Origin: Astragalus membranaceus
Lineage: Eukaryota > Streptophyta > Magnoliopsida > Fabales > Fabaceae
Assembly (NCBI GenBank): GCA_039519185.1
Contig: CM076847.1
Location: forward strand, 85,408,360-85,472,359
Direction: 5' to 3'
Length of the DNA stretch: 64,000 bases
The first letter of the stretch is position 1. Every line of letters begins with the position of its first letter. Both the position numbers and the translations under genes were made by a program. Below the pieces are notes generated by a model, which was not told where the DNA came from, made no database searches, and saw only the letters and a program-made list of their open reading frames with translations. Below, piece after piece: positions 11,254 to 22,308 of the stretch.

Positions 11254-12584
11254 TGTAACACCCCATTTCTACCCGGTAAATTAATGCAAAATCAGAGTTC
11301 ATAAAAATCTTTTTCAACCAACAATGGAGTGCCACATTTGTTTCGTGAAAACAATAGACGGGTTAATTCGCTTTTGAAAACAGATGCATAGCGCTTTCGG
11401 ATGAACCGATAAAACAACCTTTTAGTCGTCAAAATAATTCATCTTTATTTACTACGCAGCGGATTCATAACAAGTTAATTCAAATAGACGTGGCGTCTTT
11501 ACAATTCAGAACAGCTCAAAAACAACGAAATAACATAGCAACAGTATTAAAAAGTGTGTTCATTCCCCCGAGGGTTACATATCAGAGCGACGACACCGAC
11601 TCGATCAAACGAAGGTGAGCAGCCTTCATTCGTGATTACCTACACGTTACCAACATTGGGGTAACATTCAAATAGAAGGGGTGAGATATCGCAGTATATA
11701 ATCAGACATAGGAAAGACAATATGTAATTCAGGTCATAGCATCAATTCATCATTTAACAGCAGTCAACACCATCTCAATCACATAGGTATGCAACATGGA
11801 TGCGGAATGTGACTCAACTCAGGGCCACCGCCCTATAATGCATGTGGTACCATAATCCAGTCACTAAATAGAGGCATTAACGTCGTATCATCATTTCATC
11901 GTAATTCGCCAGTCCAGACCGTCGTGTTTTGAGCATAGCTCCATCGTAAAAATATGCTATGTATGCGACGCTATGTAAATGCACAACCAATAAACAACGA
12001 TTACATAGCAACGCAACAACATCGGAAATCATCGTTGGCCATAGGCCTACAACATACCACCTGCCAATAAATAGAGGCAATTCAACTCGGTACACCATCA
12101 TCAACAATAATTAGCAACTTAGCAACTTTCAACATTTTTGGCAACACAAAAACAACTTAGCAGTTTTCAACATTTTTGGCAACGCATCAACAATTTAGCA
12201 ACTTCCAACATTTTGGCAACTTTGGGCCTAACTACATATTCAACATCAACGCATCATCCTAAGCATCAAATGTGAAATTCACATTTGGGCAGCCAAACTG
12301 GCGCCCATGGCGCCCAGCAACACAACACAGCAACAGGCAGCCAGATTTTGGCGCCCATGGCACCCCTGCATCAGACACAGCAACAGGCAGTCAGATTTTG
12401 GCGCCCATGGCGCCCCTGCGCCAGACACAGCAACAGGCAGCCAGATTTTGGCGACCATGGCGCCCCTGCACCAGACACAACAACAGGCAGTCAGATTTTG
12501 GCGCCCATGGCGCCCCTGCGCCAGACACAGCAACAGGCAGCCAGATTTTGGCGCCCATGGCGCACCTGGGCCAGACACAGCAAC
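11254..12584 (-). repeat. 5' LTR of element F, part 1 (3' portion of the LTR)
   Basis: On the plus strand this begins TGTAACACCCCATTTCTACC and runs into a 50-bp-unit GGCGCC array (12296-12584), where E interrupts it. The piece continues at 20544. Without E the LTR is about 2.5 kb; the left copy would be about 2.6 kb, the difference being array copy number. Confidence 0.9.
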
Positions 12585-13268
12585 TGTAACACCCTAAATA
12601 TTTAATTAATTTATTTAATTAAGTATTTAGGAACTTATTTAATTTATTGGGCATAATTTAATTAATTTAGATTATATTAGTTTTGTGGTGGTATTAGGAA
12701 AAGAGGGCGCCACTTGCATGAGCTGGGCTTAAGTGAAAAGCCCAAGCCCATGATCCATTGAGGCATGCGAAGTTGTGAGGTCATGTGAGGCTAGGGGTTT
12801 TTGGTTTCATTTTGCGAAATTGGAGAGGATAGAGAGGGGAGAGGCGCCGTTGGAGAGGAGAAGAGGGGAAGGGAAGTCGCAACTCCAAGGGGAAAAGAGG
12901 AACGTGATCTTGTTGCTGGGTTCTGTTCGTGACTATCTCTAGGGTTTCTACTCTTCGAATTCGAGGTAAGGGGATGTCCTATCAATTTATATAATAGGTC
13001 CTATGATAGGTTTTAAGTAGGGATGGCCTAGATCTAATCCGTGTGTATGATTCATGTGTAGTTTCATGTGGTTAATTCGATTGGTATGTGTTCTGATGAT
13101 TTGGTTGCTCAAAGATCCGTTGTTGGTGTTGTAGGCGCCTAGGGCGCCATGTTTGTTCTTGTGATGTTGCTGAAATTTTGATGTTTGGTGAATAATTTTG
13201 ATGATTCTATGTTGTTGGGATTGGTGTTGTGATGGATCTTGCAAAATTGTGGAAAAATGCTGAAATTA

Positions 13269-13635
13269 TTGTTCAGGGGCGCCATGGGCGCCATAGATAG
13301 TGTTGCTGGGAAATTCTGCTCCCTGGTTACTGTAGCTGGGCGCTGGGTGCCAGCGCTGGGCGCTGGGCGCCCGTGTGTGTTGCTTTGTGTGTTTGCGCTG
13401 GGCGCTGGGTGCCAGCGCTGGGCGCTGAGCGCCCGTGTGTGTTGCTGTGTGTGTTTGCGCTGGGCGCTGGGTGCCAGCGCTGGGCGCTGAGCGCCCGTGT
13501 GTGTTGCTGTGTGTGTTGCGCTGGGCGCTGGGTGCCAGCGCTGGGCGCTGAGCGCCCGTGTGGGCGTGTGTGCGTTGCGTTTTGTTAGGCGCTGGGCGCC
13601 AGGTGCTTGGGCGCTGGGCGCCCATGGCGCCCGTT
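13269..13635. repeat. GC-rich palindromic array in the E 5' LTR
   Basis: Units of about 62 bp alternate GCTGGGCGCTGGGTGCCAGC with GCTGAGCGCCCGTGTGTG and a GTGTGTTGC spacer. Each unit contains inverted GCGC/GGCGCC words able to fold into hairpins. The 3' LTR copy (18774-19110) has lost about 20 bp by repeat contraction. Confidence 0.85.
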
Positions 13636-13948
13636 TTTCAAGATGTCCCAAAATGTTTTCGAAAACTGTTTTCACTATATCTTTTGACTCGGATATCCGT
13701 TTTGAACGATTCAAAAGCGTTGTGAAGCATCTTCAGTTGTCTATCTGTGTGTTCCATTTTTAAAAATAAAAACTTATAATTTCAGAAGGTTGCTGGGCGC
13801 CCAAGTGGCTGTACCCTGTGGTCGTTGCGGTGATATTGAAAACGCGTTTGGTGTCTTTAAAAATTCTCTTTTGCGTACGACCAGTGGTTTTAACGAAGTA
13901 ATGTCAAAAATGATGATTTTGACGATGATGCCCCTGGTGGCTAGTTAA

Positions 13949-14092
13949 ATGACTGTTTTGCCCTTAGTGGCTAATATTATTTATAATGACGTGTAAATGA
14001 CTGTTTTGCCCTTAGTGGCTAATATTACTTATAATGACGTGTAAATGACTGTTTTACCCTTAGTGGCTATTATTATTTATAATGACGTGTAA
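13949..14092. repeat. 48-bp tandem repeat, three copies, in the E 5' LTR
   Basis: ATGACTGTTTTGCCCTTAGT followed by GGCTAATATTATTTATAATG and ACGTGTAA repeats at 13949, 13997 and 14045. The matching set in the 3' LTR starts near 19429. Confidence 0.88.
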
Positions 14093-15062
14093 ATGACGAT
14101 GATGCCCTTGGTGGCTAGTAAATGACGTTTTTGCCCTCAGTGGCTATTGTTTGAGTTGATGATATTTATGTATAAGTGACGATGAAAACCCAGTGACGTT
14201 TGAGGCCTAAAAGGCTAAGTGATGTTAAGGCCTAAAAGGCTAAGTGATGTTGTTGTTGTGTAAATTGTGAATTGATAGGTGCTGCGCCTCTTATTTGGCA
14301 AACCGGTAAGTGACGGGTCACATAGTTGACTGTGAATTGTGCATTTGAGTATTTGTGTGTTTGTGAGTGGTGCATGTCATAGTGTCTCATGCCCCATATG
14401 CATAAACCCAGTGACGTTTTGAGGCCCAAGTGGCTAAGTGACGATGAGGCCTTAATGGCTAAGCGACGTTTGTGAAAAGGTACCTCATGCATATGCCCGC
14501 GAGTGGGTTGCATTTCATATGCCTACATGACATAGTGATGAGTTATTGTAGTGATGTGATTGATGATTGTGATGTGATTATTTTAGAGCTGTGACTTGAC
14601 TTATTGCTTATCATGTGATTTATTATATGGGTTGAATTGGACTCACCCTTCTGTTTGAATGTTACCCCTATGCGGTAACGTGCAGGTGATTGCGAGTGAA
14701 GGACTAGGTACCTTCACTACTTCGAGTCGGGTCGTCTGCTTTGATTATGTAACACTAAGGGGGGAATGACGTTGTTTGAGTTACTTATGACCATTGTTGT
14801 TGTTGGAATTTGCTATTGTGAGCCTTGCATAATTGCAATGCCTTTTATGACTAAAATTGTTGGGTTTTTCCGCTGTGAAGTTGTATGTTAATTGACGACG
14901 ACGTTTTTGAAAGAATTATAACGCTGTTTTCGAAAAGCGAGTAAATTGGCGAGTAATGTTCAATGATGTAAGTGTGACATCCCTTGTGATGTAATTAAAA
15001 ATTTGAAACTCTGATTTTTTTACGCTAATATAGTAACGGGTAGAAAAGGGGTGTTACATTAG

Positions 15063-15074
15063 TGGTATCAGAGC
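15063..15074 (+). other. Primer binding site of element E (tRNA-iMet type)
   Basis: TGGTATCAGAGC lies four bases after the 5' LTR end, with the same ATTAGTGGTATCAGAGC context as element F. Confidence 0.92.
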
Positions 15075-17540
15075 AATGGTTGGTCCGTCCGGCCAAGTCG
15101 TAGAGTCGTTGTGTCGGTAAACGACCAACTGTTGTCTTTTAGTCTTGACCATTGGTTTGTATTGTAGTGATGTTCCTGCAGGTACAAGTAGACGGAAGCT
15201 GCTATGGTAAGTAAACTAGTGGGGAAGACGCCCCTACTGGTATTGTGTGCTGTTTGCTATGTTGTGCTCCGTGTGAGCCCTGTGTCGTTTGGTTGTGATC
15301 TTTATTTTGACCCTGTTGTTGTGCTTATGTGCTTTTGGTGATTGCTGCTGCTGTAAATTAAGTTACTGTTGTGCTGCAAAGTAAATACTGTGTTATTGCC
15401 ATTGCTGCTTGTTTATTGTTACGTAGATGGGTTATTGTACCATTAAACTACTGTTGCTGTTAGCTGGAAATATTATTGCTGTTACTGTTTAATTGCCGTT
15501 TTAAAAGATCGATGTTGCTGTTGTTGGAAATATTGTACTGTTTTCTAGGGATTAGTGTTGCTGTTTAATTATTGATGTTTTTGAAAACCGTTTTATTTGA
15601 GCGACACTAATGCCGTGTGCTATGTAATTTCGTGATCTGAAAGGAAAAAGGGCTTCTGAAATTGTTTTTTTTGAAAAGTCAAATGGACGATTTTACGGTT
15701 GGAAACTGATATTGGTGATAAAATCTACTTTAACGAAGGAACGTAGGTGTTGTTGTTGTAGAAATTGAAAGAAATGAATTATTTTGGACTTAGGATTTTA
15801 AATGAAGGAAGTGTAGGTGTTGAAGTTTTGTGGAATTGGAAGGATGACCTTTTTTCTCTAATTGGTGTGGGCTTTGAAAATCTTGCCAAAAATGATTTGA
15901 ACACGATTTTGAAAACTATTATTGGGTTCCTTTGGGAGCAAAAGTGTATTAGTATGTATTAGTATGTATGAGACCTTGGCTGCTCTATGAGGTTGAATTT
16001 GGTTATTTAAATCACACAAAGACTAGCCTGTAAAAATGGTGTTTAAATTGGTTATGAAAATTGGCGTGCTCTATGTATTGTTTGACTTATAAGAAATATT
16101 GATTCGCGAGGTTAGTCTTGCCTGTGACTGACGTTATTAATATATAAATGCATTGGGTTAATAGGATGAACTAAAATTAATTGATGCATGCGTAAGTCGA
16201 ATTGGCGGTAAAGATGTATAATTGAATTGTTAGTAATTTAGAGACTTTATAGAGCCGAGTTTGTAGTTAAATGGAGACACCTTATAAAAATGAACTTGTT
16301 GTTATTTGGGGAGTGACTTTTAATTACTAATGAGAGGAAGTTGATTTTTGGTTATTTTCTGAGAAGGTGCTAAACTGTATTTTTTTTTTAGTAGTTAAAG
16401 AGTTGTACTAGTTGGTTTTACAAGTAGCAAGTTGAATTTTGAAGGAAATGACGTTTGAATGTATATGATTATTGGGAAGTTTAAACTATGCTTGATGGCT
16501 GAATTGGTGGCTGCTTGGATGCTTAATTTGTTGCTAGGCTCACTGTGTAGGCACTTTGAGTAGGTTTGACTTTCGGCTAAACTGGGACTGTTTTACTGAA
16601 TTGATAAATTATGTAGCACACAATTTTAGAAACTAGACTGAACGCTGGTCATTTTGGCTTTGGTTTGGTCGCATTTGGAGTAGTATATCTCCAGTTATGG
16701 GCTTCGCAAGTTAGGGTAAAATTCTGGGGACCGTCTGGGCATAGGGTCAATGTTTTGATTGTGGTGTTTTCAAATGAACTCATTTTCGAATGAATCCAAT
16801 TTCTTTGAAAACTAGACAAAATGATTTACTGTTTAGGCTGAAGTTTCGTGTTATTTGGGTTTGTTTTGGGCATTGTAGAAGAGTCACAACTTTGGACACA
16901 GTCGCTGCCCCATTTTCTGGACCAACTGCCTTGTTTGCGAAAACTGTGCTATTCTACTCATCATTTTGAAATTCTAAAAATATAGCCAGAAACTAAACTT
17001 CGTAAGTATTCCGTAGAGGGGTTGTTTGAAAAATTCCGATGTCGTTTGATAGGGTAAATAAATTGTTGAAGTTTATGTGTGAGTGCTGGAATTTCCTGCG
17101 TTGCTTAGTTTATGCTGTCATTGTAACGGAAAAATGTTTTTGCAATATCTTTTGACCCAGGAGTCTGATTTGAGTAAACTAAAATGTTTCGGAAAGCTTA
17201 TTCAGAGGCCTAACTGAATATTCTAATTTTAAGGCAAAATTGACTGTTTCTGGTGTCGTTGATTTTTAGGCGTGTCGGTCGAATTAAATTGTTGTTGTGT
17301 TGTCGGCGGCTTAGTGCCCCAAATCGTTGTTGCAGTGTCGGGGCTTTGGTGCCTGAAGTTGTTGATGTGTTATTGATTATAGGATTGTTGGTCCCAGAGT
17401 TGTCTCCGCATTGTTGCTTTGTTGTTGCTTGTGGTTGCCTGGTTAATAATGTTAATGTTTTGGTGTTGTCTTGGGTACCGCCGAATGGCCCAAGCTACAT
17501 TGTTATTGATGATGTTGCTTTGCTGTTGGTTTGTCGTTGT
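15075..17540 (+). other. Non-coding internal region of E
   Basis: No frame longer than about 100 codons and no gag, protease, RT or integrase motif is visible. A stretch at 17143-17220 is similar to the LTR of D (TTTTGACCCAGGAGTC, then TTTCGGAAAGCTTATTCAGA), as if an LTR-derived module sits inside the element. The rest is T-rich with no recognisable family. Confidence 0.75.
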
Positions 17541-17720
17541 TGATGTCGCCTGAGTGGCAATTTTAGTTGTTGATGTCGCCTGAGTGGCAATTTTAGTTGT
17601 TGATGTCGCCTGAGTGGCAATTTTAGTTGTTGATGTCGCCTGAGTGGCAATTTTAGTCGTGGATGTCGCCTGAGTGGCAATTTTAGTTGTTGATGTCGCC
17701 TGAGTGGCAAAGTTGTTCGT
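17541..17720. repeat. 30-bp tandem repeat, six copies, in the body of E
   Basis: The unit TGATGTCGCCTGAGTGGCAA plus TTTTAGTTGT repeats head to tail at 17541, 17571, 17601, 17631, 17661 and 17691. The fifth copy has two changes and the sixth diverges after GGCAA. There are no unique spacers, so it is not a CRISPR. Confidence 0.92.
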
Positions 17721-18070
17721 TGATGTTGTTGTCATGTTGCTAAATTATGAGGCTTGTGGTACGACTGTTATGCGCCCGGTGAGTTTCGTTGTAATGCTGT
17801 GATGATTGATGTATTTTGTTATCCTTAAGGGTAGATGAGTGAGGTAGAATGCGAGCTAGTTTATCAGAGTAGCGCAGCGGAGTAGAGAGTGAGTCTGATT
17901 ATTACTGCTTGAAGTTACCTGGCCGAACAAGTAGGAGGGACGGCCGCCCAAGCACTTACCGCCGGTAATCAAAGCAATAGTAATCAGCATATAGATGGCC
18001 CTAGTTGTCTAGGTGGCCTTAGAGGGAGAGTGTTGGCGTGGCAGGTAAATTTCGAGGACGAAATATTCTA

Positions 18071-18083
18071 AGTGGGGGAGAGT
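18071..18083 (+). other. Polypurine tract of element E
   Basis: AGTGGGGGAGAGT abuts the 3' LTR and is preceded by TTTCGAGGACGAAATATTCTA, a block shared with elements A and F. Confidence 0.9.
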
Positions 18084-20538
18084 TGTAACACCCTAAATAT
18101 TTAATTAATTTATTTAATTAAGTATTTAGGAACTTATTTAATTTATTGGGCATAATTTAATTAATTAAGATTATATTAGTTTTGTGGTGGTATTAGGAAA
18201 AGAGGGCGCCACTTGCATGAGCTGGGCTTAAGTGAAAAGCCCAAGCCCATGATCCATTGAGGCATGCGAAGTTGTGAGGTCATGTGAGGCTAGGGGTTTT
18301 TGGTTTCATTTTGCGAAATTGGAGAGAATAGAGAGGGGAGAGGCGCCGTTGGAGAGGAGAAGAGGGGAAGGGAAGTCGCAACTCCAAGGGGAAAAGAGGA
18401 ACGTGATCTTGTTGCTGGGTTCTGTTCGTGACTATCTCTAGGGCTTCTACTCTTCGAATTCGAGGTAAGGGGATGTCCTATCAATTTATATAATAGGTCC
18501 TATGATAGGTTTTAAGTAGGGATGGCCTAGATCTAATCCGTGTGTATGATTCATGTGTAATTTCATGTGGTTAATTCGATTGGTATGTGTTCTGATGATT
18601 TGGTTGCTCAAAGATCCGTTGTTGGTGTTGTAGGCGCCTAGGGCGCTATGTTTGTTCTTGTGATGTTGCTGAAATTTTGATGTTTGGTGAATAATTTTGA
18701 TGATTCTATGTTGTTGGGATTGGTGTTGTGATGGATCTTGCAAAATTGTGGAAAAATGCTGAAATTATTGTTCAGGGGCGCCATGGGCGCCATAGATAGT
18801 GTTGCTGGGAAATTCTGCTCCACGGTTACTGTAGCTGGGCGCTGGGTGCCAGCGCTGGGCCCTGGGCGCCCGTGTGTGTTGCTTTGTGTGTTTGCGCTGG
18901 GCGCTGGGTGCCAGCGCTGGGCGCTGAGCGCCCGTGTGTGTTGCTGTGTGTGTTTGCGCTGGGCGCTGAGCGCCCGTGTGTGTTGCTGTGTGTGTTGCGC
19001 TGGGCGCTGGGTGCCAGCGCTGGGCGCTGAGCGCCCGTGTGGGCGTGTGTGCGTTGCGTTTTGTTAGGCGCTGGGCGCCAGGTGCCTGGGCGCTGGGCGC
19101 CCATGGCGCCAGTTTTTCAGGATGTCCCAAAATGTTTTCGAAAACTGTTTTCGCTATATCTTTTGACTCGGATATCCGTTTTGAACAATTCAAAAAGCGT
19201 TGTGAAGAATCTTCAATTGTCTATCTGTGTGTTCCATTTTTAAAAATAAAAACTTATAATTTCAGAAGGTTGCTGGGCGCCCAAGTGGCTGTCCCCTGTG
19301 GTCGTTGCTGTGATATTGAAAACGCGTTTGGTGTCTTTAAAAATTCTCTTTTGCGTACGACCAGTGGTTTTAACGAAGTAATGTCAAAAATGATGATTTT
19401 GACGATGATGCCCCTAGTGGCTAGTTAAATGACTGTTTTGCCCTTAGTGGCTAATATTATTTATAATGACGTGTAAATGACTGTTTTGCCCTTAGTGGCT
19501 AATATTACTTATAATGACGTGTAAATGACTGTTTTGCCCTTAGTGGCTATTATTATTTATAATGACGTGTAAATGACGATGATGCCCTTGGTGGCTAGTA
19601 AATGACGTTTTTGCCCTCAGTGGCTATTGTTTGAGTTGATGATATTTATGTATAAGTGACGATGAAAACCCAGTGACGTTTGAGGCCTAAAAGGCTAAGT
19701 GATGTTAAGGCCTAAAAGGCTAAGTGATGTTGTTGTTGTGTAAATTGTGAATTGACAGGTGCTGCGCCTCTTATTTGGCAAACCGGTAAGTGACGGGTCA
19801 CATAGTTGACTGTGAATTGTGCATTTGAGTATTTGTGTGTTTGTGAGTGGTGCATGTCATAGTGTCTCATGCCCCATATGCATAAACCCAGTGACGTTTT
19901 GAGGCCCAAGTGGCTAAGTGACGATGAGGCCTTAATGGCTAAGCGACGTTTGTGAAAAGGTACCTCATGCATATGCCCGCGAGTGGGTTGCATTTCATAT
20001 GCCTACATGACATAGTGATGAGTTATTGTAGTGATGTGATTGATGATTGTGATGTGATTATTTTAGAGCTGTGACTTGACTTATTGCTTATCATGTGATT
20101 TATTATATGGGTTGAATTGGACTCACCCTTCTGTTTGAATGTTACCCCTATGCGGTAACGTGCAGGTGATTGCGAGTGAAGGACTAGGTACCTTCACTAC
20201 TTCGAGTCGGGTCGTCTGCTCTGATTATGTAACACTAAGGGGGGAATGACGTTGTTTGAGTTACTTATAACCATTGTTGTTGTTGGAATTTGCTATTGTG
20301 AGCCTTGCATAGTTGCAATGCCTTTTATGACTAAAATTGTTGGGTTTTTCCGCTGTGAAGTTGTATGTTAATTGACGATGACGTTTTTGAAAGAATTATA
20401 ACGCTGTTTTCGAAAAGCGAGTAAATTGGCGAGTAATGTTCAACGAAGTAAGTGTGACATCCCTTGTGGTGTAATTAAAAATTTGAAACTCTGATTTTTT
20501 TACGCTAATATAGTAACGGGTAGAAAAGGGGTGTTACA
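18084..20538 (+). repeat. 3' LTR of element E
   Basis: This 2455-bp copy matches the 5' LTR throughout, with about thirty substitutions counted by eye and a 19-bp net loss in the GC array. It ends AAAAGGGGTGTTACA, followed by the duplicated GCAAC. Confidence 0.92.
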
Positions 20539-21719
20539 GCAACAGGCAGCCAGGTTTTGGCGCCCATGGCGCCCCTGCGCCAGACACAGCAACAGGCAGC
20601 CAGGTTTTGGCGCCCATGGCGCCCCTGCGCCAGACACAACAAACAACAATAGAAATTGGGCAGCCAATCTTGGCGCCCTTGGCGCCCATGCGCCCAGAAC
20701 CAGCAACCACGACAACAGGGCAGCCACAACATTGGCGCCCTTGGCGCCCATGCGCCAGAACAACACACCAAACATCAACTGGGTAGCCACAACATTGGCG
20801 CCCTTGGCGCCCATGCGCCAAAACAACACACCAAACAGCGACTGGGCAGCCACAACATTGGCGCCCTTGGCGCTCATGCGCCAGAACAGCACACCAAACA
20901 GCAACTGGGCAGCCACAAGATTGGCGCCCCTGCGCCAGAACACAACACCAAACAGCAACTGGGCAGCCACAACATTGGCGCCCTTGGCGCCCCTGCGCCA
21001 GAACAACACAGCAAGCAGCAACTGTGCATCCTCAACATTGGCGCCCTTGGCGCCCCTGCGCCAGAACACAACACACACAGAATGGCGCCCAGGAGGGTGC
21101 CCAGCAGCACAAACACGGGGCGGCGCCCATGGCTCCCTGCGGCAGAGTCAAAAATGGCGCCCGTGGCGCCCATGCACAGAATTGTGGTTCCAAAGCATCA
21201 ACAAGCATGATCACACATCGTCAAATGGCAACAATCATCATCAATTGAAATTAACATCATAGTTTAAAGTTCAATTCCTACAATTAGGGTTTTCTAAACT
21301 TAATACACCTAGGGTTCCATAGTCTTCCTACATAGAGCCATTCATACACCCAATTATAGAGATAGAACCCCACCCTTACCTTAGCCTTGAAGAATTCAAA
21401 GTCTTTGGCTTGCCCTAGCTCCCTGTCCTTCTTCGCGCCGTCCTCTCTCTTCTCCTCTCTCTAGTTCTTATTTTTTTTGTTCCTTCCAAATGAGCAAAAC
21501 CCCAAATAATGCCTATTTATACCTTAGTTAATTTTATGGGCTTTTTCCTTGGCTAATTCGAATTGCATCATGGGCCTCTCTAACACTTCTCATTTTACTA
21601 CTCCCAACCCTAACAATAGGCCCACATATGCTAGCATTATTATTATTTTATTACTTTTCTACCAATTAAATTCCCAAACAATTCAATCAAATAATGAATT
21701 AAATTTTCGGGGCGTTACA
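20539..21719 (-). repeat. 5' LTR of element F, part 2 (5' portion of the LTR)
   Basis: Bases 20539-20543 are E's duplicated target; the LTR then continues the 50-bp array cut at 12584, followed by the 63-bp-unit block (about 20660-21070) and the LTR start, read on the minus strand from 21719. The minus-strand TATA box GTATAAATAG is at 21513-21522. Flanking sequence beyond 21719 is the SIRE-like LTR of G. Confidence 0.9.
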
Positions 21720-21724
21720 GAAGT

Positions 21725-22233
21725 GGTAGTGAAATCCTGGGAGGTGCTCTTGGGTCGTTCAATCAGGGAGATTGAAGCGGTATTGAAATCCTTAGGGGGA
21801 ATTGAGATTTGCTATTTGAAGTTGCCTGTTTGTAAAACATTCTTCATATAGTGGTTGTCAGCAAAGTCCAAAGGTTGCAAAGCCGGAGGCCGAGGACGTA
21901 GGGCTTTTATCCCGAACCTCGTAAAATTCCTGGTGTATCTCTATCCCTCTCTCTTTACTTTATTTACTGTTTATAATTATACTCAATATCACTGCGCCGA
22001 TCTGTTTATTTCTATCATTAGGCTGCTTATAATATATGTCTATCCTGAACTCTGATAATAGCGTAACATTGCACTGTACCTGATCTGCCTGCTTACATAC
22101 ATCATATAAGTTTAAATCTCAAATTCCGCATTTGATTTAAACAAGCATTGCATAAGTTTTTGAAAACCGAAAAAGAATTCAAGTTTTGCACATAACCTTA
22201 TTCACCCCCCTCTAAGGTTATCCTAGTCCAACA
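21725..22233 (+). repeat. Partial LTR of element G
   Basis: This is the 3' portion of a copia LTR. It ends CCTAGTCCAACA and is followed two bases later by the primer site. A 70-bp stretch (21772-21842) recurs at 24243-24337 with a 24-bp indel. Element F cuts it on the left. Confidence 0.75.
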
Positions 22234-22235
22234 AG

Positions 22236-22247
22236 TGGTATCAGTAG
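22236..22247 (+). other. Primer binding site of element G
   Basis: TGGTATCAGTAGC-like sequence: the tRNA-iMet complement TGGTATCAGAGC with one inserted T. Confidence 0.7.
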
Positions 22248-22308
22248 CTAGAAATTGCATATAGAGCTTAACATCTCGCAATTTTATTTTATTTATTTAT
22301 CTGTGATC

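Larger units (their letters stand above)
12585..15058 (+). repeat. 5' LTR of element E
   Basis: This 2474-bp LTR runs from TGTAACACCCTAAATATT to AAAAGGGGTGTTACA. It contains a GC-rich array (13269-13635), the TTTTGACTCGG motif (13682-13692), a 48-bp tandem array (13949-14092) and GTGACG/TGGCTAAG-type repeats (14180-14470). Open frames across the GC array reflect composition only. Confidence 0.92.
12585..20538 (+). mobile_element. Element E: complete non-coding LTR retrotransposon (LARD-like)
   Basis: Two LTRs (12585-15058, 18084-20538) enclose 3025 bp without gag or pol. A primer site (15063-15074) and a polypurine tract (18071-18083) are intact, and a 5-bp duplication GCAAC flanks the element (12580-12584 and 20539-20543). 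By eye the LTRs differ at roughly 1% of positions plus one array indel, so insertion is recent. The terminal signals match those of coding Tekay-like elements A and F, so these are its likely helpers. This fits a large retrotransposon derivative: all cis signals present, no proteins. Confidence 0.92.
1..21719 (-). mobile_element. Element F: decayed Tekay/Del-like Ty3/gypsy retrotransposon, interrupted by D and E
   Basis: A minus-strand LTR element runs from beyond the left edge to 21719. Its order on the minus strand is 5' LTR (21719 to 11254, split by E), primer site (11249-11238), gag remnant (11133-10444), the D insertion with a deletion, pol remnant (5104-2371), polypurine tract and 3' LTR (2358 to 1). 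The LTRs begin TGTAACGCCC and end GGTGTTACA. Polyprotein fragments align along the gag-pol of element A at 59536-63908 with many stops and frameshifts, so this is a dead copy of a related family. The lineage call (chromovirus, Tekay/Del) rests on RT, RNase H and integrase wording and on a chromodomain-like tail. The 5-bp target duplication should be GAAGT (21720-21724); its partner is off the window. Confidence 0.85.

Noticed and set aside
17541..17720. CRISPR-like regular 30-bp array
   Set aside because: Units are directly adjacent with no spacers, and the setting is a plant retrotransposon.
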